This document shows, in pieces, positions 15,144 to 22,387 of a stretch of 64,000 nt of DNA (the stretch's first letter is position 1; every line of letters begins with the position of its first letter). The DNA comes from Puniceicoccales bacterium Verruco_01 (lineage in GTDB: Bacteria > Verrucomicrobiota > Verrucomicrobiia > Opitutales > Oceanipulchritudinaceae), in contig LVBV01000007.1 of the NCBI GenBank assembly GCA_001604565.1, positions 1 to 64,000 on the forward strand, read 5' to 3'. The notes under the pieces are model-generated. The model was not told the DNA's origin. It did not search any database and saw nothing but the letters and a program-made list of their open reading frames with translations. A program made the position numbers and the translations under genes.

Positions 15144-15935
15144 CTATTTCACCAGTTCGATCGTGTGGTCGAGTAGCTCCGGGCCTCCGGGCTCGCCGTG
15201 GCCGGGGATGACGACGAGCACGTCGGGGAAGCGCGCCTTGACTGCGCGGACAGAATCCGCCCAGTGCGTGAGGTCCGCGTCCGCCACATTCCCCTTGTCC
15301 TTCGCGGCGAGGCTTTTGATCAGGCATCCGCCGAAGAGGACGCGGCGCTTGGGCAGGTACACGACGATGTTATCCTTCGTGTGACCGCCCCCGGGGTAAA
15401 AGAGGATCACTTCCTCGCCGTCGAGGTCGAGGGTCTCGCCCACGGCGGGGTCGAAGAGCCGGTCCGGCGGCGTGACAGGCACGCTCTTGCCCGTCATGTC
15501 CTTCTGCGTGTTGCCCGCCGCTTTCAGGATGTCGGAGGTCGTTTGCGAGCCGTGAATCGGAATGCCGAGCTTCCTCAGCAGGCCGTTGCCGCCGAGGCGG
15601 TCCAGATGAAAGTGAGTCGTGATGGCGGTTGTGGGCGGGAGGGCCCCCATCGTATCCTCGATCCAGCCGATCTCCACCTGCGTCGCCTCCTCCGTCCACG
15701 GGGTGTCCACGATCAGGCAGCTCCCGTCTCCGCCGAAGGCGATCATCGAATTCGAGGCCACGGGTACCTTGTCCACGACGATGAAGACCCCCTCCGCCGC
15801 CTCGCACACCTGCACCTGTTCGGAGGGCGACCAACAGCGCAGCGCCCGCGTCACGGAATCGGACTGGGAGAGCGGGAACGCAAACGCGGCGGGAAAAGCA
15901 AGAGAAAGAAAAAAGACGAAGGATATCCGGTTCAT
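15144..15935 (-). CDS. Subclass B1-like metallo-beta-lactamase
   Basis: The 263-residue exported protein has a signal peptide (NRISFVFFLSLAFPAAFA) and the metallo-hydrolase fold. All B1 zinc ligands are present: His108, His110 and Asp112 in HFHLD, His185 in GGGHTKDN, Cys204 in LFGGCLIK and His246 in IPGHGEPGG. The Cys ligand and the segment LIKSLAAKDKGNVADADL are hallmarks of B1 beta-lactamases rather than generic glyoxalase-type relatives. The expected reaction is hydrolysis of beta-lactams, including carbapenems, in the periplasm; activity is inferred. It is the last gene of a minus-strand series after polyphosphate glucokinase (22 bases apart). There is no mobile element nearby, so it looks chromosomal and intrinsic. 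Confidence 0.88.
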   Translation of the reverse strand: MNRISFVFFLSLAFPAAFAFPLSQSDSVTRALRCWSPSEQVQVCEAAEGVFIVVDKVPVASNSMIAFGGDGSCLIVDTPWTEEATQVEIGWIEDTMGALPPTTAITTHFHLDRLGGNGLLRKLGIPIHGSQTTSDILKAAGNTQKDMTGKSVPVTPPDRLFDPAVGETLDLDGEEVILFYPGGGHTKDNIVVYLPKRRVLFGGCLIKSLAAKDKGNVADADLTHWADSVRAVKARFPDVLVVIPGHGEPGGPELLDHTIELVK

Positions 15936-15957
15936 GGGCTTTCCCTCCGTGATCCGT

Positions 15958-16707
15958 CTAGCGGATCACCATGTTTTCCGACGCCGCGATCGCCGCGCCG
16001 ATGATGCCCGCCTGATTCTTGAAGCGCGCGAATTTGACGGGCGTGCGCGTCGAAAAGACGGATTCGAGCTTGTCCTGCTTCTTGATGCCGCCGCCGACGA
16101 CGATGAAAAGATCCGGCCAGAAGAGGCCCTCAAGGTAGCGCAGGTATTTGTCGAACCGCTGGTTCCAGCGCTTGCGGGAGAGCTTCTTCTTCTTGCGCGA
16201 GGGTTCGGAAAGCAGACTTTCGGCGTCCTCGCCGTGAAATTCGATGTGGCCGATCTCCAGATTCGGCAGGAGCACCCCGTTGTTGAAGAGCGCCACTCCG
16301 ATACCCGTGCCCACGGTCACCATGATGACGACGCCCTTCACCCCCGCGCCCTCGCCGAGGCGGATTTCCGCAAAGCCCGCTGCGTCGGCATCGTTCAGGA
16401 TGGCCACCTGCGGCAGGCCCGTCTTCGTCTTCACCGCGTTGCCGAGGTCGAAGCCGACGAGGCTCTTGTCGAGGTTCGCCGCCGTGAAGACGACGCTTTC
16501 CTTCACCACGCCGGGGTAACCGATGCCGAGGGGGCCCTTCCAGCCGAACTCGGAGACGAGCTGGGCCACGGTGTCCACCACCGCGTCCGCCGTGGCGGGG
16601 GACGGGGTGGGGATACGCAGGCGCTTCACCGCGAATTCCCCGGTTTGAATATCCACAACGGCTCCCTTGATTCCGGAGCCGCCGATATCGACGCCCAGTG
16701 CTTGCAT
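15958..16707 (-). CDS. ppgK: Polyphosphate glucokinase
   Basis: The 249-residue ROK-family kinase phosphorylates glucose using polyphosphate (often also ATP). The N-terminal phosphate loop is DIGGSGIKG (residues 7-15). The sugar and metal segments are [21 protein letters not shown] and the [12 protein letters not shown] stretch. The C-terminal part [19 protein letters not shown] is typical of PpgK, while the zinc motif of ordinary ROK glucokinases is missing. It lies 92 bases after the peptidase gene on the same strand. Confidence 0.93.
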   Translation of the reverse strand: MQALGVDIGGSGIKGAVVDIQTGEFAVKRLRIPTPSPATADAVVDTVAQLVSEFGWKGPLGIGYPGVVKESVVFTAANLDKSLVGFDLGNAVKTKTGLPQVAILNDADAAGFAEIRLGEGAGVKGVVIMVTVGTGIGVALFNNGVLLPNLEIGHIEFHGEDAESLLSEPSRKKKKLSRKRWNQRFDKYLRYLEGLFWPDLFIVVGGGIKKQDKLESVFSTRTPVKFARFKNQAGIIGAAIAASENMVIR

Positions 16708-16782
16708 TCTGAAGGCAGTTTGACCCCTCGCGCGCGCGAAGGCAAGGAAGGCCTGTGTGACGATTCCCGAAAACCGTGGGAG

Positions 16783-16802
16783 CCTTTTTCAGCAGCCTGT
16801 TA
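16783..16802 (-). repeat. Copy of the stop-codon-linked dispersed repeat
   Basis: On the minus strand it reads TAA, then CAGGCTGCTGAAAAAGG. The TAA is the stop codon of the peptidase gene. Nineteen of 20 bases agree with the copy at 17980-17999. Confidence 0.7.
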
Positions 16803-17936
16803 CGGGATCACCCATTCGTAGGGCGCGCTGGAAATCATCTCGCAGCCGTCCCTGCGGACGACGACGACATCCTCGATCCGGCAGCCGCCCAGGCCCGGGT
16901 AGTAAAGGCCCGGCTCCACCGTGATGACGTTGCCCTCCGCAAGGGGGCTCCCGGTGCGGTTCATGCGGGGCAGTTCGTGGATTTCCAGCCCCACGCAGTG
17001 GCCGAGGCCGTGGAAGAACCCGACGCTGCGCTCCGGCCTGCGCTCGGTGGGGTAGCCCATTTTCTCGAAGTATTCGGTGACGGCAAAGTGGATCGTCCTG
17101 CCGTCAGCCCCGGCGCGGATTTGCGAGAGCGCCAGTTGCTGCCCCTGCGCGACGGTGGCCACGAGGTGCTCCTGCCGCTCGGTGGGGCGGCTCTTGAGAA
17201 AGGTGCGTGTCATGTCGCCGAAGTAGCCGCTCACCGCCCGGCGCGGGAAGACATCGACGACGATGAGTTCATTCGCGCGTAAAATCCCCTCGCCCTCGCA
17301 GTGGGGGTCGCAGGCCTGATCGCCTCCCGCGACGATCGTCTCCATCGCCCAGCCGCCCTTTTTGAGGCAGGCGATCTCGATCTCCCGCCGCACGCGCTCG
17401 CTTGTGAGGGGCTCGCCCGCCAGCTCCAGCGTGCCGCCGGGGCGCACGGTGGCCGCCTTGAGCATCGCCGCCGCCTCGGCGATTCCCGCCGCCGCCGAAA
17501 CGTTGCCGAGGGCGATCTCGGCGATCTCGCCGGGCGTCTTCACGGCCCTTTCGGGGAAAAGGACGCCTTCCTCCACCGTCACGGCAAGGCCGCGTCTTTC
17601 CGCCTGACGCAGAACGAGCGAGGGGAAGTCCGCCCCCACCGTCACCTCCGCGAGGTTCATCCGCCGTGCGAGGACCGCCAGAAGGTCGCCGGGGACGGGC
17701 TCGGCCCCGAAGGCCGCCTTTGCCTCAAGATACAGATCCTCCAGCGCCACGACTGCCGCGAAGGCACCCGAGGCGTACATCCTGCCGAATTCCAGCGCGC
17801 CGAAAACACCCGTGCGCCTGCCGTCCACATCCACCGCCAGAAAGGGGTCCGGAATGTGCGTCCGGGCCAGGTACAGCGCGTCGGCGCTGCGGTCGGTGGA
17901 GGCGTAAAGAGCCCTTGCCTTTGCCATGCGGCGCAT
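16800..17936 (-). CDS. M24-family Xaa-Pro-type aminopeptidase
   Basis: The C-terminal half is a pita-bread metallopeptidase with all five metal ligands: two Asp in VDVFPRRAVSGYFGDMTR, His in HGLGHCVGLEIHE, Glu in TVEPGLYYPG and Glu in RIEDVVVV. The N-terminal creatinase-type domain is short and divergent. Such enzymes remove N-terminal residues ahead of proline or cleave X-Pro dipeptides in the cytoplasm. The start is taken at ATG 17936 (about 378 residues), which has GGGG eight bases upstream; TTG at 17963 and ATG at 17927 are alternatives. It lies 60 bases downstream of glmM. Confidence 0.85.
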   Translation of the reverse strand: MRRMAKARALYASTDRSADALYLARTHIPDPFLAVDVDGRRTGVFGALEFGRMYASGAFAAVVALEDLYLEAKAAFGAEPVPGDLLAVLARRMNLAEVTVGADFPSLVLRQAERRGLAVTVEEGVLFPERAVKTPGEIAEIALGNVSAAAGIAEAAAMLKAATVRPGGTLELAGEPLTSERVRREIEIACLKKGGWAMETIVAGGDQACDPHCEGEGILRANELIVVDVFPRRAVSGYFGDMTRTFLKSRPTERQEHLVATVAQGQQLALSQIRAGADGRTIHFAVTEYFEKMGYPTERRPERSVGFFHGLGHCVGLEIHELPRMNRTGSPLAEGNVITVEPGLYYPGLGGCRIEDVVVVRRDGCEMISSAPYEWVIP

Positions 17937-17979
17937 CGTGCGTCGCCCCGCTTCTTTTGGCAAGAGAAGTCGTGCCGGG

Positions 17980-17999
17980 GCTTTTTCAGCAGCCTGTTA
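17980..17999 (-). repeat. Copy of the stop-codon-linked dispersed repeat
   Basis: The minus strand reads TAA, CAGGCTGCTGAAAAAGC. The TAA is the stop codon of glmM. It is nearly identical to the copy at the end of the next gene downstream. Confidence 0.7.
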
Positions 18000-19352
18000 T
18001 CGCGTAATTTCCATGTGCCGGGAGACGAGTTTTTCCAGCCGCTCCAGCGCGAGGCAGGCCGAAACGTCGTCCCTCGCCTCGGCAAGGAGGCGGATCTTGG
18101 GCTCCGTTCCCGAGTAGCGCACGAGGATGCGTCCGCCGGAAAGTTCGCCTTCGATGGCGGCCAGTTCCGCCTTCCATCCGGGGATGTCCGCAAAGGGGAT
18201 CTTTTCCTTGAGGCGCAGGTTCTTCTTCTTCTGCGGCCAGAGCTTCACCGAGCGGCGCAATTCCGAGAGCGGTTTGCCCGTCTCCGCCATGATGGCCAGC
18301 ACCTGCAGCGCCGCGAGGAGGCCGTCGCCGGTGGTGGAAACGTCGCGGAAGATGATGTGCCCGCTCGCCTCCCCGCCGAAGTTGTAACCCTTCTCCTGCA
18401 TGGCCTGCAGGATGTAGCGGTCGCCCACGGCCACGCGCACCACTTTCCCGCCCGCCGCCACGAGCGCCTCGTCGAGGCCGAGGTTGCTCATCACGGTGGC
18501 GACGAGGGTGTTTTTCGCGAGCAGCCCCTTGCCGAGAAGGTGCAGGCCGACAAGCGCCAGAACCTCGTCGCCGTCGAGGAAGGCGCCCTTTTCGTCGCAG
18601 AGGATCACGCGGTCGGCGTCGCCGTCGTTGGCAATGCCGATGCGCGCCCCGGAGCGGAGGACGAGGCCACTCACCACTTCCGGATGCTCGCTGCCCACGC
18701 CGGCGTTGATGTTCGCCCCGTCGGGAAGGACGCCCTCGCAGCGGACGGTGGCGCCAAGACGCGTCAACACGGCGGGGGTGGTGAAGGAGGCGGCGCCGTT
18801 GGCGGCGTCTGCGGCGATCGTCCAGCCCTTGAGCGCACCCTCCGGCAGAATGGCGGACATTTTGCGGCGGTACAGGGTCGCCGCGTCGAAGAACCCCGTC
18901 TGTGCCCGCCGGAAGCCGGGAGGCCGGGCGAGAATCGCGTCGATCTGCGCCTCGATCTTCAGCTCCTCGGAATCGGGCAGCTTGAGGGCGGCGCCGTCGA
19001 AGATCTTGATCCCGTTGTCGCAGGCCGGGTTGTGCGAGGCGGTGACGGCGATGCCCATCGTCGCTCCGGAGGCGGGGATCGCCATCGCGATGGCCGGGGT
19101 GGGGGCGATGCCCGCATCCACGGGGAGGACGCCCTCCGAGGCGAGGCCGTCCGCCAGCGCCTGCGTGAGGACCGGCCCGCTCGAACGGGTGTCGCGCCCG
19201 ATGAGGACCGTGTGCGGCGCCGTCATGTTGCCCGCCCACATGTAGCGGCCCAGCGCCGCGCCGACGACGCGGGCGAAGTCCGGGTTCATCACGGGGCTAC
19301 CGAAGGCGCCGCGGATACCGTCCGTGCCGAAATAAATGCGTGGATCGCTCAT
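17997..19352 (-). CDS. glmM: Phosphoglucosamine mutase
   Basis: The 451-residue enzyme converts glucosamine-6-phosphate to glucosamine-1-phosphate for UDP-GlcNAc, hence peptidoglycan and LPS. The active-site serine is in TASHNP (residues 104-109), the metal loop is DGDADR, the sugar-binding loop is GEASGH and the phosphate-binding loop is RYSGTEPK. The N-terminus FGTDGIRG is typical of GlmM. It starts 16 bases after the stop of trpD on the same strand. Confidence 0.95.
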   Translation of the reverse strand: MSDPRIYFGTDGIRGAFGSPVMNPDFARVVGAALGRYMWAGNMTAPHTVLIGRDTRSSGPVLTQALADGLASEGVLPVDAGIAPTPAIAMAIPASGATMGIAVTASHNPACDNGIKIFDGAALKLPDSEELKIEAQIDAILARPPGFRRAQTGFFDAATLYRRKMSAILPEGALKGWTIAADAANGAASFTTPAVLTRLGATVRCEGVLPDGANINAGVGSEHPEVVSGLVLRSGARIGIANDGDADRVILCDEKGAFLDGDEVLALVGLHLLGKGLLAKNTLVATVMSNLGLDEALVAAGGKVVRVAVGDRYILQAMQEKGYNFGGEASGHIIFRDVSTTGDGLLAALQVLAIMAETGKPLSELRRSVKLWPQKKKNLRLKEKIPFADIPGWKAELAAIEGELSGGRILVRYSGTEPKIRLLAEARDDVSACLALERLEKLVSRHMEITR

Positions 19353-19368
19353 GGACCGGAAAGAGGGT

Positions 19369-20421
19369 TTACTGGACCTTCGGGAGAACTCGCGCCGCTT
19401 TTTCGAGCCACGCGGCCACGCCGCCGCCCGTCAGAACGGAGCGCGCGAGGTCTGTGCCCGCCTGTACCGACGGGCTCCTGCCCACGATGTGGAAGGCCGC
19501 GCCCGCGTTGAGGCAGATCGTGTCGATGAGGCCAGCGGGGCCCTCGCCGCGCGCAAGGCGGTGGAGGAGAGCCACGTTCTCCTGCGCCGTGCCGCCCGCA
19601 AGGTCGGATGCCGGGCAACGGGCCAGGCCGAAGTCCTCCGGAGTGCGGCTGTGCGGGAAACTTTCAAGCAGGCCGAAGCCCGCCACGCGGTTCTCGCCCG
19701 CGCTCGTCAACTCGTCCACGCCGCCTTTGCCCGGCACAAAGCCGTACGCCGCGAGGCCGGACTTGAGGCCCAGCTCGCCGAGTGCCCCGGCGAGGGGTTC
19801 CACCCAGGTGGGCGAGAACGCCCCGAGAAGCTCGTACGCGGGCCGCGCGGGGTTGATGAGGGGGCCGAGGATGTTGAAGATGGAGCGGCTGCCCTCCGCG
19901 GCGAGGGCCTTGCGGACGGGCCCGATCTCCTTGAAGGCCGGGTGGAAATTCGGCGCGAAGAGGAAGCAGAAGGAAAGTTCCTCCACACTCCGGCGCAGGC
20001 CGTCAAGGGACGGGGCCTGCGGGACGCCGAGGGCCGAGAGGAAGTCCGCCGCGCCGCTCTGCGAGGTGATGGCGCGGTTCCCGTGTTTCAAGACCGGCAC
20101 GCCCGCCGCCGCCGCGACGATCGCCGCCGCGCTCGAAATGTTGTACCCGCCGAATCCGCTGCCGCCGGTGCCCACGATGTCGATCGCCCTCGGCGCGAAA
20201 TCGTCCAGGCCCGTCCCGCGCGAGAGATTGCGGAAGGCCTGCGCGAAGGCGGCGACCTCGGTGGCCGTCTCGCCCTTCTTCGTCAGCGCGCAAAGGAAGG
20301 CCTTCTTGTCCTCGAAGGGGACCTCCGCGCGGGCCAGTTCCAGCGCCGCCGAACGGGCTTGTTCGCGGGAGAGGTTTATGCCCCGGCCTATTTCAATGGA
20401 AAGCTGCGGCAGAATGCTCAT
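19369..20421 (-). CDS. trpD: Anthranilate phosphoribosyltransferase
   Basis: The 350-residue protein matches TrpD, which joins anthranilate and PRPP in tryptophan synthesis. It shows the PRPP loop GTGGSG (residues 84-89), NISSAAA, KHGNR (112-116) and, further on, the metal-binding Asp-Glu pair in GGVDELT. The PRPP loop usually reads GTGGD; here the Asp is Ser. No other trp gene lies nearby, so a TrpD-like paralogue is possible. The start is the ATG before SILPQLS; 13 extra in-frame codons upstream are less likely. Confidence 0.85.
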   Translation of the reverse strand: MSILPQLSIEIGRGINLSREQARSAALELARAEVPFEDKKAFLCALTKKGETATEVAAFAQAFRNLSRGTGLDDFAPRAIDIVGTGGSGFGGYNISSAAAIVAAAAGVPVLKHGNRAITSQSGAADFLSALGVPQAPSLDGLRRSVEELSFCFLFAPNFHPAFKEIGPVRKALAAEGSRSIFNILGPLINPARPAYELLGAFSPTWVEPLAGALGELGLKSGLAAYGFVPGKGGVDELTSAGENRVAGFGLLESFPHSRTPEDFGLARCPASDLAGGTAQENVALLHRLARGEGPAGLIDTICLNAGAAFHIVGRSPSVQAGTDLARSVLTGGGVAAWLEKAARVLPKVQ

Positions 20422-20511
20422 GGTGCGGTGGAGTCGGGTGAAATCGGGGTACTTTCGCACCTTGATCCCAACGGCGGCTTCGGCGCAAGGAATTTCGCAG
20501 GGACGGTGGAA

Positions 20512-20907
20512 TCAGTCGCGGTAGAACGCGCTGTAGCACCACGGTGCCAGAAGATGCGCCGTGACGAGCAGGGCGGCGAGGGCGGAAAGGAATCGCGGGA
20601 TGGAGAAAAATGCCGTGCAGGCAAGCATCAGGCTGCACGCAATCGCCGTGGTCGTCAGAAGAAACGCGCCCTGACGGACCTTTTCCGGAATCACTCCCGC
20701 ACGGGCGAGCAGGTAGATGGTTGCGGGGATCGACGCCGGATAATACCAGTGAAAGGAATGGTGATGCGGGAGAGGATCGACGCCGTACCAGCCAAGGACG
20801 ATCCCGAGAATCGCGGCGGCGTACACGAGGGCCATGCCCTCGCCTCCGAGATCCCTCTTCATCTCCGGGTTCCTGTCCCCCGGGAAGTCTGAGGGAGAGT
20901 TCCTCAT
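20512..20907 (-). CDS. Small integral membrane protein, second of an overlapping pair
   Basis: The 131-residue protein starts with a charged tail and has about four membrane helices (ALVYAAAILGIVLGWYGV, YPASIPATIYLLARAGV, FLLTTTAIACSLMLACTAF and FLSALAALLVTAHLLAP). It has a His-rich loop, PHHHSFHWYY. No family is recognised. Its ATG overlaps the stop of the preceding gene (ATGA), so translation is coupled and the pair probably acts together. Confidence 0.7.
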   Translation of the reverse strand: MRNSPSDFPGDRNPEMKRDLGGEGMALVYAAAILGIVLGWYGVDPLPHHHSFHWYYPASIPATIYLLARAGVIPEKVRQGAFLLTTTAIACSLMLACTAFFSIPRFLSALAALLVTAHLLAPWCYSAFYRD

Positions 20908-21263
20908 TTGCGCGGGGAGGAGTCCTGCGGCGGGCCGAAGCGGCCCCTTTCCACAAGGGCCAGAAGGAGCGCGCAAACCGGCGCCGCGAGGATCACGCCG
21001 AGGACCGTGCGCCACGACGCACCGGCGAGGGCCACCGCAAGGATCGCCCCGACCACCGCGCAGTCCGCCGCGAGGCGCCCCTGCCATACAAGAATCGCGC
21101 GAGAGAGGATCACCTGCGCCGGGACAAGGACGAGCGCCGCCAGAAGTGGATCGATGTGTAGCCAGCGCACAAGGATCAGAAAGCCGAGGATCATCCCGGC
21201 GATCATCCCCGCCATCGCGACGAGGAAACGTTTGTAGAGACCGCTCATGAGGGAAAATTTCAC
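20904..21263 (-). CDS. Small integral membrane protein, first of an overlapping pair
   Basis: The 119-residue protein has about four hydrophobic segments (FLVAMAGMIAGMILGFLILV, PLLAALVLVPAQVILSRAIL, CAVVGAILAVALAGA and TVLGVILAAPVCALLLALV) and a short basic tail. A second ATG five codons in (21248) may be the true start. It lies 80 bases downstream of pyrF on the same strand and overlaps the next gene by 4 bases. The function is unknown. Confidence 0.65.
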   Translation of the reverse strand: MKFSLMSGLYKRFLVAMAGMIAGMILGFLILVRWLHIDPLLAALVLVPAQVILSRAILVWQGRLAADCAVVGAILAVALAGASWRTVLGVILAAPVCALLLALVERGRFGPPQDSSPRK

Positions 21264-21343
21264 GACCGCCTCCGTTTTGGGGGAATTTCTCCGCCATCCT
21301 GCCCGCGGTCGCGACGCCGGTCAAAACACTTTCGCGGGAGGTC

Positions 21344-22177
21344 TTACGCGTGCACTGCCGGACGGCTGCGGTTGATCTCGTCGCGCAGGGCCACTGTGGC
21401 CTCGCGCGAGGCCTGCGCGAAGTCGCTGCCACGGCCCGCGTAGAGAATGCCGCGCGAGGAATTGATGATCAGGCCCGCACCCCTGCTGTCCAGACCGTGG
21501 GAAAGCACCGCCTCCACATCGCCGCCTTGCGCGCCGACGCCCGGCACAAGCAGCGGCATGTCGCCGACGATGGTCCGGATCGCGGCCAGTTCCGCCGGGT
21601 AGGTCGCCCCGGCGACGAGGACGACGTTGCCGTTGTAGTTCCAATCCTTCGCGGCCTTTTCCGCGACGACCTCGAAGAGCTTGCGGCCCGAGGGCTGCAC
21701 GGTGAGGTCCTGAAAGTCGCCCGAGCCGGGGTTGGAGGTACGGCAGAGGATCACCACGCCGTGGTCGGGATCGTCGAGGAAAGGCTTGAGCGTGTCCGTC
21801 CCCATGTAGGGGTTCACCGTCACCGCGTCGGCCTTGTACTGGTCGAAGGCTTCACGCGCGTACATCACCGCCGTGGAGCCGATGTCGCCGCGCTTGGCGT
21901 CGAGGATCACGGGGATGTTCGGATAGCGGTCGCGCAGGTAGGTGAGGGTCTTCTTGAGGGAACCCAGCGCGTTCTGCCCCGCGTAGAAGGCGAACTGCGG
22001 CTTGTACGCGCAGACCAGGTCCGCCGTGGCGTCGATGATCTCGCGGTTGAAGGAGAAGATGACGTCGGCATTGCGGGAAAGATGCTCCGGGATGCGCGCG
22101 CGGTCGGGGTCGAGCCCGACGCAGACGAGCGAATTGTTGTCCTTCCACGCACCTTCCAGCTTCTGCAAAAACGTCAT
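21344..22177 (-). CDS. pyrF: Orotidine 5'-phosphate decarboxylase, type 2
   Basis: The 277-residue TIM-barrel enzyme makes UMP, the last step of pyrimidine synthesis. The catalytic Asp-Lys-Asp signature is LDAKRGDIGSTA. VGLDPDRARIP near the N-terminus, the MGTDTLKPF segment and VPGVGAQGGD near the end identify the longer type 2 subfamily. The start is at MTFLQKLEGAW, where family members begin. A perfect hairpin lies 13 bases before the start. Confidence 0.95.
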   Translation of the reverse strand: MTFLQKLEGAWKDNNSLVCVGLDPDRARIPEHLSRNADVIFSFNREIIDATADLVCAYKPQFAFYAGQNALGSLKKTLTYLRDRYPNIPVILDAKRGDIGSTAVMYAREAFDQYKADAVTVNPYMGTDTLKPFLDDPDHGVVILCRTSNPGSGDFQDLTVQPSGRKLFEVVAEKAAKDWNYNGNVVLVAGATYPAELAAIRTIVGDMPLLVPGVGAQGGDVEAVLSHGLDSRGAGLIINSSRGILYAGRGSDFAQASREATVALRDEINRSRPAVHA

Positions 22178-22190
22178 AAACCGAATCAAT

Positions 22191-22212
22191 AGAGCGGGAT
22201 TTTGCCCGCTCT
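22191..22212 (-). promoter_or_regulatory. Hairpin in the pyrF leader
   Basis: A perfect 8-bp stem AGAGCGGG/CCCGCTCT with a 6-base loop ends 13 bases before the pyrF start on the minus strand. It has no T-run. It could limit ribosome access to pyrF or bind a regulator; this is inference. Confidence 0.4.
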
Positions 22213-22387
22213 GCAACACCGCGTTGAAAGGTCCCGGGGCAAAGCGCTTCTTTTCCGGATCGTCCCGGGAGACAGGAGCATGCAAATGCGATCTCGACTC
22301 TATCCGGAGGCGTCGGCCAGTGGATCTCTGTCACGCGGGTGTTGCGATTCTTTCCGCAATCCGTTCTCTTGGCGCGGTGAGGATCCC

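Noticed and set aside
15122-15162. Inverted repeat GATCGAAC/GTTCGATC as terminator after the methyltransferase
   Set aside because: The loop is 25 bases long and one arm lies inside the beta-lactamase coding end; there is no T-run.
19369-20421. Complete tryptophan operon
   Set aside because: Only trpD is present; neighbours are glmM and unknown membrane proteins.
22213-22387. c-di-AMP riboswitch before ktrB
   Set aside because: The gap is short and I cannot find its conserved stems; only unrelated short stems are present.
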